The position numbers were made by a program, and so were the translations under genes. From contig NZ_LZIC01000041.1 in the NCBI RefSeq assembly GCF_001667185.1, forward strand, positions 79,815-143,814: 64,000 nucleotides of DNA, written 5' to 3'. Each line of letters opens with the position of its first letter. Within the stretch, counting starts at the first letter, position 1. The notes under the pieces were generated by a model. That model did not search any database and was not told the DNA's origin. It saw nothing but the letters and a program-made list of their open reading frames with translations. Source of the DNA: Mycobacterium sp. 852002-50816_SCH5313054-b. GTDB lineage: Bacteria; Actinomycetota; Actinomycetes; Mycobacteriales; Mycobacteriaceae. Below, in pieces: positions 32,286 to 42,398 of the stretch.

Positions 32286-32633
32286 ATGGAATCCATCTCG
32301 TTGACCGCGCTCGCCTCCGAAAAGCTGGCGGAGGCGGGGAAGTCGCACAGCGGCCGCGCCGCGCACACCATCCACGGCGGCCACACCCACGAGCTACGGC
32401 AGACCGTGCTGGCCCTGCTCGCCGACCATGACCTCTCCGAGCACGACAGCCCCGGCGAGGCGACGCTGCAGGTGTTGCAGGGCCACGTGCGCCTGACCGC
32501 CGGCGGCGACGCCTGGGAGGGCAAGGCCGGCGACTACGTCGCGATCCCGGCGGAACGGCACGCCCTGCACGCGGTCGAGGACTCGGTGGTGATGCTGACG
32601 GTGCTGAAGAGCCAGCCCGGGGCGGCCCACTAG
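32286..32633 (+). CDS. Cupin domain protein
   Basis: A 115-residue single-domain cupin. The second motif is visible as GDYVAIPAERHALHAVEDS, with the metal-type histidine, and the first as LSEHDSPGEATLQVLQGHV, where one of the usual histidines is replaced. It starts 31 bp after the membrane-protein gene and ends 4 bp before the nitronate monooxygenase gene, so it is likely part of the same operon. Small cupins of this kind are common near redox genes. The ligand is unknown. Confidence 0.8.
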   Translation: MESISLTALASEKLAEAGKSHSGRAAHTIHGGHTHELRQTVLALLADHDLSEHDSPGEATLQVLQGHVRLTAGGDAWEGKAGDYVAIPAERHALHAVEDSVVMLTVLKSQPGAAH

Positions 32634-32637
32634 CCCG

Positions 32638-33579
32638 ATGCTGTCCACGCCCTGGTCGAGGAGTTTCGGGCTGCGGGTGCCGATCGTCAACGCCCCGATG
32701 GGCGGGGTCGCCGGCGGCCGGCTGGCCGCCGCGGTCACCGCCGCGGGTGGGCTGGGCATGGTCGGCATGGGCAGCGACGGCAGCCGCGAGTTGCTGCGGG
32801 CCCAGCTGCCGCACGTGCGCGGCAGGTTCGGGATCGGCCTGGTGGACTGGGTGATGCGCAACGAGGAGGGCCTGCTCGAGGACGCGCTGGCCGCCGGGCC
32901 CGCGCTGCTGTCGGTCAGTTTCGGCACCGACTGGTCGTGGGTCGCGAAGGCGCATGACGCCGGAATCCCCACCGTCACACAGATTTACGACGGCCCGGGC
33001 GCCCGTCGCGCCGTCGACGCGGGCGTCGATGTCCTGGTCGCGCGGGGCGCGGAGGGCGGCGGGCACGGCGAGGTCAGGCTCGGCACGCTGCCGTTGCTCG
33101 ACACCGTGTTGGATGCGGTGTCCGTGCCGGTGCTCGCCGGCGGCGGGATTGCCTCGCCGCGCAGCCTGGCCGCCGTGCTGGCCGCCGGCGCGAGCGGGGC
33201 GTGGGTCGGCACCCGCCTGGCGGCCTGCCCGGAGGCCCTGACCGGCGCCGGCAGCCGCCGGGCGTTGATCGCCGCCCGGGCCACCGACACGGCGATCACC
33301 CGCGTCTTCGACGTCGCCAAGGGGCTGCCCTGGCCGGCCCGGTTCCCGTCGCGGGTGCTGGCCAACGACTTCGTGGCGCGCTGGACGGGACACGAGGACG
33401 CACTCGATCCGCCCGCGCGCGACGAGCTCTCGGCCGCGATCGCCGCCGACGATCGCCGCGTCGCCCCGGTCGACGCGGGCGAGGGCGTCGGGATGATCCG
33501 CGACGACGCGTCCGTGGGGGAGGTCATCGAGCAGATGTGCGCGGGCGCAGAGCGTTTGCTGGCCAGCTGGGGATCTTAG
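32638..33579 (+). CDS. Nitronate monooxygenase / 2-nitropropane dioxygenase family flavoprotein
   Basis: A 313-residue FMN-dependent TIM-barrel enzyme. It shows NAPMGGVAGGRLAAAVTAAG at the N-terminus, a catalytic histidine in GAEGGGHGE near 143, and the FMN phosphate region GGGIASPRSLAAVLAAGASG. Members oxidise alkyl nitronates such as propionate-3-nitronate, or act as enoyl reductases. It follows the cupin by 4 bp. A partial inverted repeat (33610-33620 with 33656-33666) lies after the stop and may help terminate it. Confidence 0.85.
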   Translation: MLSTPWSRSFGLRVPIVNAPMGGVAGGRLAAAVTAAGGLGMVGMGSDGSRELLRAQLPHVRGRFGIGLVDWVMRNEEGLLEDALAAGPALLSVSFGTDWSWVAKAHDAGIPTVTQIYDGPGARRAVDAGVDVLVARGAEGGGHGEVRLGTLPLLDTVLDAVSVPVLAGGGIASPRSLAAVLAAGASGAWVGTRLAACPEALTGAGSRRALIAARATDTAITRVFDVAKGLPWPARFPSRVLANDFVARWTGHEDALDPPARDELSAAIAADDRRVAPVDAGEGVGMIRDDASVGEVIEQMCAGAERLLASWGS

Positions 33580-33702
33580 CGCCACGCCTGCGGGGCTGGG
33601 CCGCCTCGCCGACACATAAACCGTTGCGAGCCTGCCCGGCGCGTCTTCGCAGTGCTTTACGTGTCGCGGGCTCGGCCGCCGATCGTGGAAGGATCGTCGA
33701 AC

Positions 33703-34203
33703 TTACACCGCCCGCAGGTAGCGCCGGGCGATGACGCGCTGGGCCGCCCTGACCAGCGGCCCACCGGCCTTGCTCCACCAGGCCGCGGGCCTGGAGAACG
33801 CCGACACCTCCGCGTACACCGCGGAGGTGTTCGGGTCGCGGCGCACGACGAAGCGCTCCTCGCCGGACTCCGGGTGCCCCGGCAGGGTGCCGTAGGCGAA
33901 GCCGCGCATGTCGGGTTCGTCGACGACGTACACCACGCGACAGGGCGCGGGCAGAAAGCCCATCCGCACCACCAACACCGCGTCGACGACGGCGACCTCG
34001 GAGCTGGCCTGCACGCGCAGCCCGGATCCGCGCTGCATGCCCCAGCGCATGACCGCGTCCGCGGCCTGCTCGAAACGCTCTTGGCAGCTGCCGATTTGGC
34101 GCTCCACATGCTGATGGTCGTAGCCGGCGGGCAGCTCGCCGTTCGCGGTCGCGCCCACCTCCCGGTAGGTCAGCGGAAGCTCTTCGAGTGCTGCTAGGTC
34201 CAC
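33703..34203 (-). CDS. DUF1990 family protein
   Basis: A 166-residue protein of the DUF1990 family, common in actinobacteria and of unknown function. Features are [20 protein letters not shown] at the N-terminus, [34 protein letters not shown] in adjoining strands and [21 protein letters not shown], the family's conserved core. GTG 34203 is chosen; the frame extends to 34254 into the neighbour's promoter. It is divergent from the aldo/keto reductase with about 20 bp between start codons, so the promoters must overlap. Confidence 0.8.
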   Translation of the reverse strand: MDLAALEELPLTYREVGATANGELPAGYDHQHVERQIGSCQERFEQAADAVMRWGMQRGSGLRVQASSEVAVVDAVLVVRMGFLPAPCRVVYVVDEPDMRGFAYGTLPGHPESGEERFVVRRDPNTSAVYAEVSAFSRPAAWWSKAGGPLVRAAQRVIARRYLRAV

Positions 34204-34226
34204 GTGTTCAGCGTACGGTCGTGAGA

Positions 34227-35102
34227 GTGACCACTCAGACTGTTGCCCAAGCATCCGGCACGTTCACCCTCGGCGGCGACCTGACCGTCCACCGGCTCGG
34301 CTTCGGCGCCATGCGCATCACCGGCAAGGGCGTGTGGGGCCCGCCCGCCGACCGCGCCGAATGCGTGCGGGTCCTGCGGCGCGCCGTCGAACTCGGCGTC
34401 AATTTCATCGACACCGCGGACTCCTACGGCCCCTACGTCTCCGAGGAGATCATCCACGAGGCGCTGCACCCCTACGACGGCCTGGTGATCGCGACCAAGG
34501 CGGGGCTGCTGCGCACCGGCCCGGACGTCTGGGTCCCGCTGGGCAATCCCGCCTACCTGCGCCAGGAATGCGAGATGAGCCTGCGCCGCCTCGGTGTCGA
34601 CACCATCGACCTGTTCCAGCTGCACCGCATCGACCGCGACTACCCGCTGGCCGACCAGGTGGGGGAGCTGCAGACGCTGAAGAACGAGGGCAAGATCCGC
34701 CACATCGGGCTGTCCGAGATCGACGTCGACCAGCTCACCGCGGCGCAGCAGGTCACCGAGATCGTGTCAGTGCAGAACATGTACAACCTGGCGTCGCGGG
34801 CGGCCGAACCACTGCTGGACGTCGCGACCAGCCAGGGAATCGGCTTCATTCCGTGGTTCCCGCTGGCCGCCGGCCCGCTGGCCGCGCCGGACGGCCCGCT
34901 GCAGCGCATCGCCGCCGACCACGACGCGACGCCGTCGCAGCTGGCGCTGGCGTGGCTGCTGAAGCGCTCGCCCGTGATGCTGCCGATCCCCGGCACGTCC
35001 AGCGTCGCGCACCTGGAGGAGAACGTCGCCGCCGCCGAGATCACGCTGAGCGACGAGGAGTTCGAGACCCTGGCGACCGCGGGGGCTCAGCAGACGGTCT
35101 AA
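34227..35102 (+). CDS. Aldo/keto reductase
   Basis: A 291-residue NADPH-dependent (alpha/beta)8 oxidoreductase. The catalytic tetrad is readable: Asp and Tyr in [15 protein letters not shown], Lys in VIATKAGLL and His in LFQLHRID. The C-terminal [16 protein letters not shown] binds the cofactor phosphate. The start is GTG 34227 or GTG 34221. The substrate is unknown; methylglyoxal or other aldehydes are typical. It lies head to head with the DUF1990 gene. Confidence 0.88.
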   Translation: MTTQTVAQASGTFTLGGDLTVHRLGFGAMRITGKGVWGPPADRAECVRVLRRAVELGVNFIDTADSYGPYVSEEIIHEALHPYDGLVIATKAGLLRTGPDVWVPLGNPAYLRQECEMSLRRLGVDTIDLFQLHRIDRDYPLADQVGELQTLKNEGKIRHIGLSEIDVDQLTAAQQVTEIVSVQNMYNLASRAAEPLLDVATSQGIGFIPWFPLAAGPLAAPDGPLQRIAADHDATPSQLALAWLLKRSPVMLPIPGTSSVAHLEENVAAAEITLSDEEFETLATAGAQQTV

Positions 35103-35140
35103 GGCCCCGAGACCGCCTCGCTGGCCGGGGGCAATACGGT

Positions 35141-35770
35141 GTGCTGGTGGCCGGCGACCATCACAGACACCCTGGCGGCGGATTCAACCCGCCCGAACCG
35201 ACCACCAAGGGCGGCCCCGACTACGGCCGGTTCGTCGACGCCGTGCGCAGACTGCAGGACCACGCCCGCGCCGTCGACGCTCCAGACGAGGTGATCACCG
35301 AGGCCGCGGATCGGTTGGAGAAGCTTTCGGCGTTGCTGACCCCCTTCGACACCGACGAATGGGAGTCGCCGTCCGGGCGCCGGATGGATTTGCCCATGCG
35401 CGGCAACATCCTGAGCATCCCGATGAAGGCGAGCAAGGGCGAGGACGGCCGCATCCACGGCTGGGCGCGCTTCGCCCGCTTTCACCTGGGCCGCAACGGC
35501 GCGGTGCACGGCGGCGCCCTGGGGATGCTGTTCGATTCCGTGCTCGGGTTGACGTCCTCGGTGATCACCGGGGGCCCCCGCCAGCGCACCGCCTACCTCA
35601 AGATCAACTACCGCCACATCGTGCCGATCGAGAAGGAATTGCAGTTCGAGGCCGGCATCGACCGGGTGGACGGGCGCAAGATCTTCGTGTCGGGCCGGCT
35701 GAGCGACGGCGACACCCTGCTGACCGAGGCCGACGCGTTGTTCGTGCGGCTCAAGCCCGGCCAGCCCTGA
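35141..35770 (+). CDS. PaaI-family thioesterase (hotdog fold)
   Basis: A 209-residue acyl-CoA thioesterase. The hotdog motif GAVHGGALGMLFDSVLG lies near residue 125, and the last strand reads RIFVSGRL-like (KIFVSGRLSDGDTLLTEAD). An N-terminal ~90-residue extension with charged helices precedes the fold. The start is GTG 35141, with GTG 35147 possible. It is 38 bp after the reductase on the same strand. The substrate is unknown. Confidence 0.82.
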   Translation: MLVAGDHHRHPGGGFNPPEPTTKGGPDYGRFVDAVRRLQDHARAVDAPDEVITEAADRLEKLSALLTPFDTDEWESPSGRRMDLPMRGNILSIPMKASKGEDGRIHGWARFARFHLGRNGAVHGGALGMLFDSVLGLTSSVITGGPRQRTAYLKINYRHIVPIEKELQFEAGIDRVDGRKIFVSGRLSDGDTLLTEADALFVRLKPGQP

Positions 35771-35839
35771 GGGCGCCCGGCACCAGTCCGCGCGGTACCC
35801 GTGACTTGACCTAGGCAATGCGGCGAAGGGGTTTTCAGT

Positions 35840-36553
35840 GTGGCGCTCGCGGACATGACAATGACGGATTTGTTCCGAGCGGTGGACCTGACTGGTGTGT
35901 TCGGTAACGCTCTGCTGGGCGGTGTGGTCGCCCGCAAGGAGAAGCTGGACCCCGTCGGGTTCGGCGCGCTCGCCGTGTTGTCGGGGCTAGGTGGCGGCAT
36001 GATCCGCGACACTCTGCTGCAGCGTGGCACCCCGGTTGCGCTTACCGACTACGCGTATCTCTTGACGGCATTGGCGGGAGCGGCGATCGCGTTCGCCTTC
36101 CGCGTCGAGGGCCGAGTCTGGAATTGGTTGTGGCCGATTGTGGACGCGTTGGCGTTGGGATGCTGGGCGGCGGCCGGTGCACACAAGACGCTCGCCGTGG
36201 GCCTCGGCTGGCTGGCTGCGCTGCTGCTGGGCACGATATCGGCGGTGGGCGGGGGCGCAACGCGAGACATTGTCATGCGTCGCGTGCCGGGAATCTTCGG
36301 CGGCAACACGTTGTATGCCACGTGTGCGCTCGCCGCGAGCGGCGTGCTGGTGTTTTTCAACTACCGAAACCATCCGACCCCGGGGCTGTTGGTGGGCGCA
36401 CTGAGCGGGACAGTGCTGTGCTGGCTTGCGCAGTGGCGTGGCTGGATGTTGCCGGCCGCCGACGCCTGGTCTCCGGCAACACCTTTCTCGCGGCGCAGGT
36501 CTCGCAAAGGTGTGCGCACGACCCGGAACGGGAAGGGCTTGACGGATGAATAG
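35840..36553 (+). CDS. Trimeric intracellular cation (TRIC) channel family protein
   Basis: A 237-residue inner-membrane protein with two UPF0126 repeats, each with a glycine-rich motif: GLGGGMIRDTLLQRGTP and AVGGGATRDIVMRRVPGIF. There are about seven membrane helices and a basic C-terminal tail. Prokaryotic TRIC proteins form K+/Na+-permeable trimers. The start is GTG 35840, after GAAGGGG. Its end overlaps the amidohydrolase start by 8 bp, so they are cotranscribed. Confidence 0.87.
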   Translation: MALADMTMTDLFRAVDLTGVFGNALLGGVVARKEKLDPVGFGALAVLSGLGGGMIRDTLLQRGTPVALTDYAYLLTALAGAAIAFAFRVEGRVWNWLWPIVDALALGCWAAAGAHKTLAVGLGWLAALLLGTISAVGGGATRDIVMRRVPGIFGGNTLYATCALAASGVLVFFNYRNHPTPGLLVGALSGTVLCWLAQWRGWMLPAADAWSPATPFSRRRSRKGVRTTRNGKGLTDE

Positions 36554-37811
36554 CGATTCACCTTGCGCACTTGTGCTTGCCGGCCTGGCCGAAACCCGTG
36601 AGTGGCAGGAGGACTTTTACCGAAACCTCCATCAGCATCCGGAACTGTCGCACCAGGAACACGTCACGGCGGCAGCGGTGAGCGAACGGCTACGCGGCTT
36701 CGGCTACGACGTCCACGAGGGCATCGGCGGTACCGGCGTCGTCGGGATCCTGCGCAACGGCGATGGTTCTTCGGTGTTGTTGCGCGCCGACATGGACGCG
36801 CTGCCGGTGCAGGAAAACACCGGCCTCCCGTATGCCAGCGCAGTCATCGCCACCGATACGGACGGTAACGAGGTGCCGGTGATGCACGCCTGCGGGCACG
36901 ACGTTCACGTGGCCTGCCTGCTCGGCGCGGCCGCGCTGCTCGCCGACGCGCGCGCACAGTGGCAGGGCACCGCGATCGCGTTGTTTCAGCCCGCAGAGGA
37001 AGTCGGTGACGGCGCACGCGGCATGGTCGACGACGAACTCGCGAGACTGGTCGGCCACGTCGACGTCGCGCTCGCCCAACACGTCCTGCCCTTTCCGGCC
37101 GGTCAGGTCCGCACGCGACCCGGGCCCGTCCTGACGACCGCGGACAGTATGCGAGTCACCGTGTACGGCCGCGGCGGACACGGCTCGATGCCCCAGGCGA
37201 CCGTCGACCCCGTGGTGCTCGCAGCCATGATCGTGATCCGGTTGCAGACCGTCGTCTCCCGCGAGGTCGCGCCGACCGATCCCGCGGTGCTGACGATCGG
37301 GAGGATCGAGTCGGGCGCCAAGAGCAACGTGATCGGCGACCGCGCTGTGCTCGAACTAAACGTACGTACTTACCGCGAGCACACCCACGACAAGATCCTC
37401 GCCGCGATCCGGCGCATCGTCACCGCCGAATGCCGGGCGTCGGGATCCCCGAAAGATCCCGACTTCGAATTTTTCGACCACTACCCGGCGACCATCAATG
37501 ATTCGACGGTCACCGAGCGGCTGCGCGCCGCGTTCGACGATCGTTTCGGCGACCGGTCATGCGATCTACCGCTGCAGACCGCGAGCGAAGACTTCAGCGA
37601 CATTGCCAACGCCCTCAACACGCCCTACAGCTATTGGGGCATCGGTGGAACCGATCCCGGCGCCTATCACGAAGCCGAATCGGCGGGCCGGGTCAGCGAG
37701 GACATCCCGGTCAACCATGCGCCAACGTTCGCGCCCGTCATTCAGCCCACTCTCGACACCGGTACCGAAGCGCTGGCAGTCGCGGCGCTGGCGTGGCTGG
37801 CAAAACCGTAA
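36546..37811 (+). CDS. M20-family amidohydrolase (carboxypeptidase/aminoacylase type)
   Basis: A 421-residue di-metal hydrolase that removes N-acyl groups or cleaves amide bonds. It shows HQHPELSHQE near the N-terminus, the metal site HACGHDVHVACLL, the catalytic glutamate in QPAEEVGDGARGM, and the dimerisation domain with GRGGHGSMPQ. HEAESAGRVSED near the end provides the last metal ligand. No signal peptide is seen, so it is cytosolic. Indole-3-acetyl, hippuryl or N-acetyl amino acids are typical substrates of the family; the real one is unknown. Confidence 0.88.
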   Translation: MNSDSPCALVLAGLAETREWQEDFYRNLHQHPELSHQEHVTAAAVSERLRGFGYDVHEGIGGTGVVGILRNGDGSSVLLRADMDALPVQENTGLPYASAVIATDTDGNEVPVMHACGHDVHVACLLGAAALLADARAQWQGTAIALFQPAEEVGDGARGMVDDELARLVGHVDVALAQHVLPFPAGQVRTRPGPVLTTADSMRVTVYGRGGHGSMPQATVDPVVLAAMIVIRLQTVVSREVAPTDPAVLTIGRIESGAKSNVIGDRAVLELNVRTYREHTHDKILAAIRRIVTAECRASGSPKDPDFEFFDHYPATINDSTVTERLRAAFDDRFGDRSCDLPLQTASEDFSDIANALNTPYSYWGIGGTDPGAYHEAESAGRVSEDIPVNHAPTFAPVIQPTLDTGTEALAVAALAWLAKP

Positions 37812-37850
37812 AGCCGTTGGAACGTAGCCGCTTTCACGGAGGAGTGAGAA

Positions 37851-38108
37851 ATGCCAGATGATGCACGGCCGGACTCGCGGGCGACCGCCCCCGCCGGGGT
37901 CGACGCAATGCCGGCCGCGTTCATCGGACATGGCTTCACCGAGACCCTCGCCATCGAACTGGGCGGTGATGGCATCCGGGCCAATGCGATCGCGCCCGGC
38001 GCGGTCGCGGGCGAGCGCGTCCACCGTGTCCTGCTCGCCTCGGATGCCGCGAAATCCATCTCGGGACAAACGATCTCCATCGACGGAGACTCCCAGGCCG
38101 CGGAGTAG
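37851..38108 (+). pseudogene. Remnant of an SDR oxidoreductase gene
   Basis: This 85-codon frame keeps only C-terminal SDR pieces: GFTETLAIELGGDGIRANAI with APGAVAGERV, then directly LLASDAAKSISGQTISIDGD. The Rossmann glycine motif and the catalytic Tyr/Lys are gone, as are the residues normally between GERV and LLASD, so at least two deletions occurred. Yet ATG 37851 has a good GGAGGAG site 7 bases upstream. It lies 39 bp after the amidohydrolase. An intact SDR function is impossible; a short peptide may still be made. Confidence 0.75.
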
Positions 38109-38137
38109 AGACGCACAGGTGTGGGTACTCGCTTCAG

Positions 38138-38905
38138 ATGTCTGTAGCTCCGGATAGAGCATGGATCGGTTGGTCCGCGATAGCACTTGGTGTCTGCGCG
38201 GTCGTGGCCGCGTTCGCGTCCAGCTCGACGCGGGTCGGGGAGGGCTTCGCATTCGGCTTCGGCGCGTTTATCGCCTTCTTCGGGGTGCTGGCCTTAGTCG
38301 CCCGCAACCGCACACCCGACCACTGGGGCCTGCTCGTCGTCGGCCTGGCCATGGTCGTCGTCCCGTTCTTGGGGAACGGCTACAACGCCGACGTCGGCGC
38401 CTCCTGGACGTGCTGGGTTGCCGGCGGCGTAGCCATGGTCCTTGGCGCCATCGGCTGGCTGGGCGACAAGGCGGCAACCGGGGATCGCATCAATGAGTTG
38501 GGCGTCGGCCAGGCACTGCGCAGTGCGCTGAGCTTTTGGATCGGGCGGGCGGCGCTTCTCGTGGGCCTCGCCACCGTCCTGCTGGGCATCGCGGCGCACA
38601 CGACCGTCGCCGGAAGCGGCGTCACGATCGGCCTAGGGGTGCTGGCGGGCGTGTGCGCCGTCTTGTCGCTGCTCGCCGTCGATCCCACCCACGACTTCTT
38701 GACGCTGGCTTGCACGGGTTTCGCCCTGTTCCTATCGCCATGGGTTGCGGGGTTCGCCGGGGACGGCGCAGGGTGGACGGCGTGGGTCGCGGGTGCCGTC
38801 CTCACGGCACTCGGTGTAATCGGGTACGTGCGTGGCGAGCGCCTGGACTTCGCCGCTACCGTGCACGACGACGCTGTAGCCCGGTACGGGCAACGATTCC
38901 GCTGA
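38138..38905 (+). CDS. Polytopic membrane protein, SPW-repeat-like
   Basis: A 255-residue hydrophobic protein with about eight membrane helices in two similar halves. Each half has a W-x-x-W-V-A-G element (SWTCWVAGGVAMVLG and GWTAWVAGAVLTALG), which recalls SPW-repeat proteins. A short charged loop near residue 115 separates the halves, and a soluble tail DDAVARYGQRFR ends it. Start ATG 38138. The function is unknown. Confidence 0.7.
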   Translation: MSVAPDRAWIGWSAIALGVCAVVAAFASSSTRVGEGFAFGFGAFIAFFGVLALVARNRTPDHWGLLVVGLAMVVVPFLGNGYNADVGASWTCWVAGGVAMVLGAIGWLGDKAATGDRINELGVGQALRSALSFWIGRAALLVGLATVLLGIAAHTTVAGSGVTIGLGVLAGVCAVLSLLAVDPTHDFLTLACTGFALFLSPWVAGFAGDGAGWTAWVAGAVLTALGVIGYVRGERLDFAATVHDDAVARYGQRFR

Positions 38906-39026
38906 TCGGCCGCCGGCCCAGTGCTCGGGCGCAACCAAGAAAGGGCTTGCTAGCCACGGGGTAGCAGAGGACGGTTGAGTGTGCGCCGAATTCGCGCGAG
39001 TCAACGGAGCCTGAAGTGGTGATGCT

Positions 39027-39602
39027 GTGAGCAGCTACCGGGTCGGCTACATCATCGGCAGCCTGTCGGAGGAGTCCATCAACCGGCTGTTGGCCAAGGC
39101 ATTGATCCGCTTGGCCCCAGACAGTCTGGATTTCGTCGAGATTTCGATACGGGATCTCCCGGTGTACAACCGGGACTTCGACACCGACTATCCCCCGGCC
39201 GGGCGGACGCTCAAGGAGTCCATCGGCGCGGTTGACGCGTTGCTATTCGTGACGCCGGAGTACAACCGCAGTATCCCGGGAGGCTTGAAAAACGCCATCG
39301 ACTGGGCAAGCCGCCCCTGGGGGACCAATTCGTTTTCGCGTAAGCCGTCGGCAGTCATTGGCGCCTCGCCGGGCAAAATCGGCACCGCGGTGGGCCAGCA
39401 ACACTTGCGCAGCGTGCTGGGCTATTGCGATTCCCCACAGATGAGTTCCCCCGAGGCCTACATCCAGTTCACGGCCAACCTGATAACCAATACGGGGGAG
39501 GTCACCAACGAAAACACGGAACAGTTTTTGCGCAACTTCATGTACGCGTTTGCGGACTTCATCACCCATGTGTTGACGGTGCCGCCGGCGGAGGATGACT
39601 GA
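39027..39602 (+). CDS. NADPH-dependent FMN reductase family protein
   Basis: A 191-residue flavodoxin-like flavoprotein. The FMN phosphate loop is GSLSEESINRLLAKAL, and the second flavin motif is TPEYNRSIPGGLKNAIDW, both classical for NADPH:FMN/quinone reductases. The start is GTG 39027. It stands alone after a 121-bp gap and ends just before a hairpin at 39612. It probably reduces quinones, azo compounds or flavin. Confidence 0.87.
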   Translation: MSSYRVGYIIGSLSEESINRLLAKALIRLAPDSLDFVEISIRDLPVYNRDFDTDYPPAGRTLKESIGAVDALLFVTPEYNRSIPGGLKNAIDWASRPWGTNSFSRKPSAVIGASPGKIGTAVGQQHLRSVLGYCDSPQMSSPEAYIQFTANLITNTGEVTNENTEQFLRNFMYAFADFITHVLTVPPAEDD

Positions 39603-39611
39603 GCAAATTAC

Positions 39612-39629
39612 CGTGGATGCGGCTCCACG
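39612..39629 (+). terminator. Stem-loop after the FMN reductase
   Basis: Perfect six-base arms CGTGGA and TCCACG enclose TGCGGC, nine bases after the stop codon. There is no U-tract. It separates this gene from the thrS operon. Confidence 0.45.
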
Positions 39630-39778
39630 CGGTGGGCACTAGGCACGGCAATCGCGGTATCGGCAATCCGCGTCGGCGTCGGGCGTTGTCGGTACGCACA
39701 ACGTCGACGGCCCTGCTCGGCTGCGGACTACCCCGATAGCATGGTCGTCGACCCACCGAGCCTTGGAGACCAAACCCG

Positions 39779-41845
39779 ATGAGCGCCGCCAGACAGCCCG
39801 ATCCCGCCGCCCCGATCCGGGTGCCCGCCGGGACCACGGCGGCCGCCGCGGTCGGCGAGGCCGGGCTGCCTCGGCGCGGGGCGCCCGACGCGATCGTGGT
39901 GGTGCGCGACGCCGGGGGCAAGCTGCGTGACCTGAGTTGGGTGCCCGACGCCGACGCCGAGGTCGTCCCGGTCGCGGCCAACACCGATGAGGGCCGCAGC
40001 GTCATCCGGCACTCGACCGCGCACGTGCTGGCCCAGGCCGTCCAAGACCTATTCCCGCAAGCCAAATTGGGCATCGGGCCGCCCATCACCGACGGCTTCT
40101 ACTACGACTTCGACGTGGCCGCGCCGTTCACGCCGGAGGATTTGGACAAGCTGGAAAAGCGGATGCGCCAGATCGTCAAGGACGGTCAGCTGTTTGACCG
40201 GCGCGTCTACGAGTCCAAGGACGCCGCGCGCGCCGAGCTGGCCGGCGAGCCCTACAAGCTCGAACTCGTCGACGACAAGTCCGTCGGGGCCGAGTCGATG
40301 GCCGAAATAATGGAGGTTGGCGGCGACGAGCTCACCGCCTACGACAACCTCAATCCCCGCACCCGGGAACGGGTTTGGGGCGATCTGTGCCGGGGGCCGC
40401 ACATCCCGACCACCAAGCACATCCCGGCGTTCAAGCTGACCAGGAGCTCCGCCGCCTATTGGCGGGGAGACCAGAACAACGCCAGCCTGCAGCGCATCTA
40501 CGGCACCGCGTGGGAGTCGCAGGAGGCCCTCGACCACCACCTCGAGCTGATCGAGGAGGCCCAGCGCCGCGACCACCGCAGGCTGGGCGCCGAACTGGAC
40601 CTGTTCAGCTTCCCCGACGAAATCGGTTCGGGCCTGGCGGTTTTCCACCCCCGCGGTGGCGTGGTGCGCAGGGAGCTGGAGGAGTATTCGCGGCGCAAGC
40701 ACATCGAGGCCGGGTACGAGTTCGTCAACACCCCGCACATCACCAAGGCGCAGCTGTTTCACACGTCGGGCCACCTGGACTGGTACGCCGACGGCATGTT
40801 CCCGCCGATGCACCTCGACGCCGAGTACAACGACGACGGGACGGTGCGCAAGCCGGGCCAGGACTACTACCTCAAGCCGATGAACTGCCCGATGCACACG
40901 CTGATCTTCGCCTCGCGCGGGCGGTCGTATCGCGAGCTTCCGTTGCGGCTCTTCGAGTTTGGCACCGTGTACCGCTACGAGAAGTCCGGCGTGGTGCACG
41001 GGCTGACCCGGGCCCGCGGGTTCACAATGGACGACTCGCACATCTTCTGCACCCGCGAACAGCTGCACGACGAGCTGGCGTCGCTGCTGCGGTTCGTGCT
41101 CGAGTTGCTCGCCGATTACGGGCTGGAGGACTTCTACCTGGAGCTGTCCACCAAGGACCCCGAGAAGTTCGTCGGCTCCGACCAGATGTGGGAGCAGGCC
41201 ACCAACTCCCTGGCCGAGGTGGCGGCGGAGTCCGGCCTGGAACTGGTGCCCGATCCCGGCGGCGCGGCGTTCTACGGCCCGAAGATCTCGGTGCAGGCCC
41301 GCGACGCGCTGGGCCGCAGCTGGCAGATGTCGACCATCCAGGTGGACTTCAACTTCCCGGAGCGCTTCGAGCTGGAGTACACCGCGCCGGATGGGACGCG
41401 TCAGCGCCCGGTGATGATCCACCGCGCGCTGTTCGGGTCGATCGAGCGGTTCTTCGGCATCCTGACCGAGCACTACGCGGGCGCGTTCCCGGCGTGGCTG
41501 GCCCCGGTTCAGGTGGTGGGCATCCCGGTCGCCGACGAGCACGTGGCCTATCTGGAAGGGGTTGCCGCGCAGCTGAAGTCGCATGGCGTGCGGGTCGAGG
41601 TGGACGGCAGCGACGACCGGATGGCCAAGAAGATCGTCCACCACACCAGCCAGCGGGTGCCGTTCATGCTGCTGGCCGGCGACCGCGACGTGGCCGCGCA
41701 GGCGGTGAGCTTCCGCTTCGGTGATCGCACGCAGATCAACGGCGTGGCCCGTGACAGCGCGGTCGACGCCATCGTCAAGTGGATCGCCGACCGCGAAAAC
41801 ACCGCTCCCACAGCCGAATCGCTGAAAGTGGTCGGCGGTGAGTGA
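39779..41845 (+). CDS. thrS: Threonyl-tRNA synthetase
   Basis: A 688-residue class II aminoacyl-tRNA synthetase that charges tRNA-Thr. Domains run TGS (~15-75), editing domain with the H-x3-H type [11 protein letters not shown], catalytic core with the zinc-binding cysteine in MNCPMH and class II motifs ([26 protein letters not shown]), then the anticodon-binding domain from ~575. It opens the long overlapping operon that continues into phosphatidylinositol mannoside synthesis, as in M. tuberculosis (Rv2614c onward). I saw no clear T-box in the 176-bp leader. Confidence 0.95.
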   Translation: MSAARQPDPAAPIRVPAGTTAAAAVGEAGLPRRGAPDAIVVVRDAGGKLRDLSWVPDADAEVVPVAANTDEGRSVIRHSTAHVLAQAVQDLFPQAKLGIGPPITDGFYYDFDVAAPFTPEDLDKLEKRMRQIVKDGQLFDRRVYESKDAARAELAGEPYKLELVDDKSVGAESMAEIMEVGGDELTAYDNLNPRTRERVWGDLCRGPHIPTTKHIPAFKLTRSSAAYWRGDQNNASLQRIYGTAWESQEALDHHLELIEEAQRRDHRRLGAELDLFSFPDEIGSGLAVFHPRGGVVRRELEEYSRRKHIEAGYEFVNTPHITKAQLFHTSGHLDWYADGMFPPMHLDAEYNDDGTVRKPGQDYYLKPMNCPMHTLIFASRGRSYRELPLRLFEFGTVYRYEKSGVVHGLTRARGFTMDDSHIFCTREQLHDELASLLRFVLELLADYGLEDFYLELSTKDPEKFVGSDQMWEQATNSLAEVAAESGLELVPDPGGAAFYGPKISVQARDALGRSWQMSTIQVDFNFPERFELEYTAPDGTRQRPVMIHRALFGSIERFFGILTEHYAGAFPAWLAPVQVVGIPVADEHVAYLEGVAAQLKSHGVRVEVDGSDDRMAKKIVHHTSQRVPFMLLAGDRDVAAQAVSFRFGDRTQINGVARDSAVDAIVKWIADRENTAPTAESLKVVGGE

Positions 41846-42398
41846 CGAGCAGCGCGACGACACGATCCTCGACCGGGGCGTCGGCGAACAGGACCACCTG
41901 CAGCGGTTGTGGACGCCGTATCGGATGAACTACCTGGCCGAAGCGCCGATGAAGCAGGATAACGGCAAACCCGACCAGCCGTTCAGCGAGATCCCGCAGC
42001 TGTCCGACGAGGACGGGCTGGTGGTGGCCCGCGGCGAACTCGTCTACGCCGTGCTCAACCTGTACCCGTACAACCCCGGGCACCTCATGGTGGTGCCGTA
42101 TCGGCGGGTCGCCGAGCTCGAGGACCTGACGGACGCGGAGAGCGCGGAACTGATGTCCTTCACGCAGAAGGCGATTCGCGTCATCAAGAACGTGTCGCGG
42201 CCGCACGGCTTCAACGTCGGTCTCAACCTGGGCACGTCGGCGGGCGGGTCGCTGGCCGAACATCTGCACGTGCACGTCGTGCCGCGCTGGGGCGGCGACG
42301 CCAACTTCATCACCATCATCGGCGGGTCGAAGGTGATCCCGCAGTTGCTGCGCGAAACCCGCCAGCTGCTGGCCACGGAGTGGGCCCGAAGCTCATGA
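41838..42398 (+). CDS. HIT-family nucleotide phosphorylase/hydrolase (Rv2613c-like)
   Basis: A 186-residue histidine-triad protein with the catalytic [10 protein letters not shown] near residue 140. The M. tuberculosis orthologue Rv2613c is an AP4A phosphorylase, splitting diadenosine tetraphosphate to ADP and ATP (from memory). The start is GTG 41838, inside the end of thrS (8 bp overlap); its stop overlaps pgsA (ATGA). Aminoacyl-tRNA synthetases are a source of AP4A, which gives the pairing with thrS a metabolic sense. Confidence 0.9.
   Translation: MSDEQRDDTILDRGVGEQDHLQRLWTPYRMNYLAEAPMKQDNGKPDQPFSEIPQLSDEDGLVVARGELVYAVLNLYPYNPGHLMVVPYRRVAELEDLTDAESAELMSFTQKAIRVIKNVSRPHGFNVGLNLGTSAGGSLAEHLHVHVVPRWGGDANFITIIGGSKVIPQLLRETRQLLATEWARSS

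Noticed and set aside
33610..33666. Bidirectional terminator between the nitronate monooxygenase and DUF1990 genes
   Set aside because: Arms CGACACATAAA/TTTACGTGTCG pair at 10 of 11 positions, but the loop is 35 bases long, so a terminator role is weak.
39603..39778. T-box riboswitch in the thrS leader
   Set aside because: No T-box consensus or specifier/antiterminator structure could be identified; only a short hairpin just after the preceding gene.
40049..41863. 604-codon minus-strand frame opposite thrS
   Set aside because: Antisense shadow of thrS, which shows all class II synthetase motifs.
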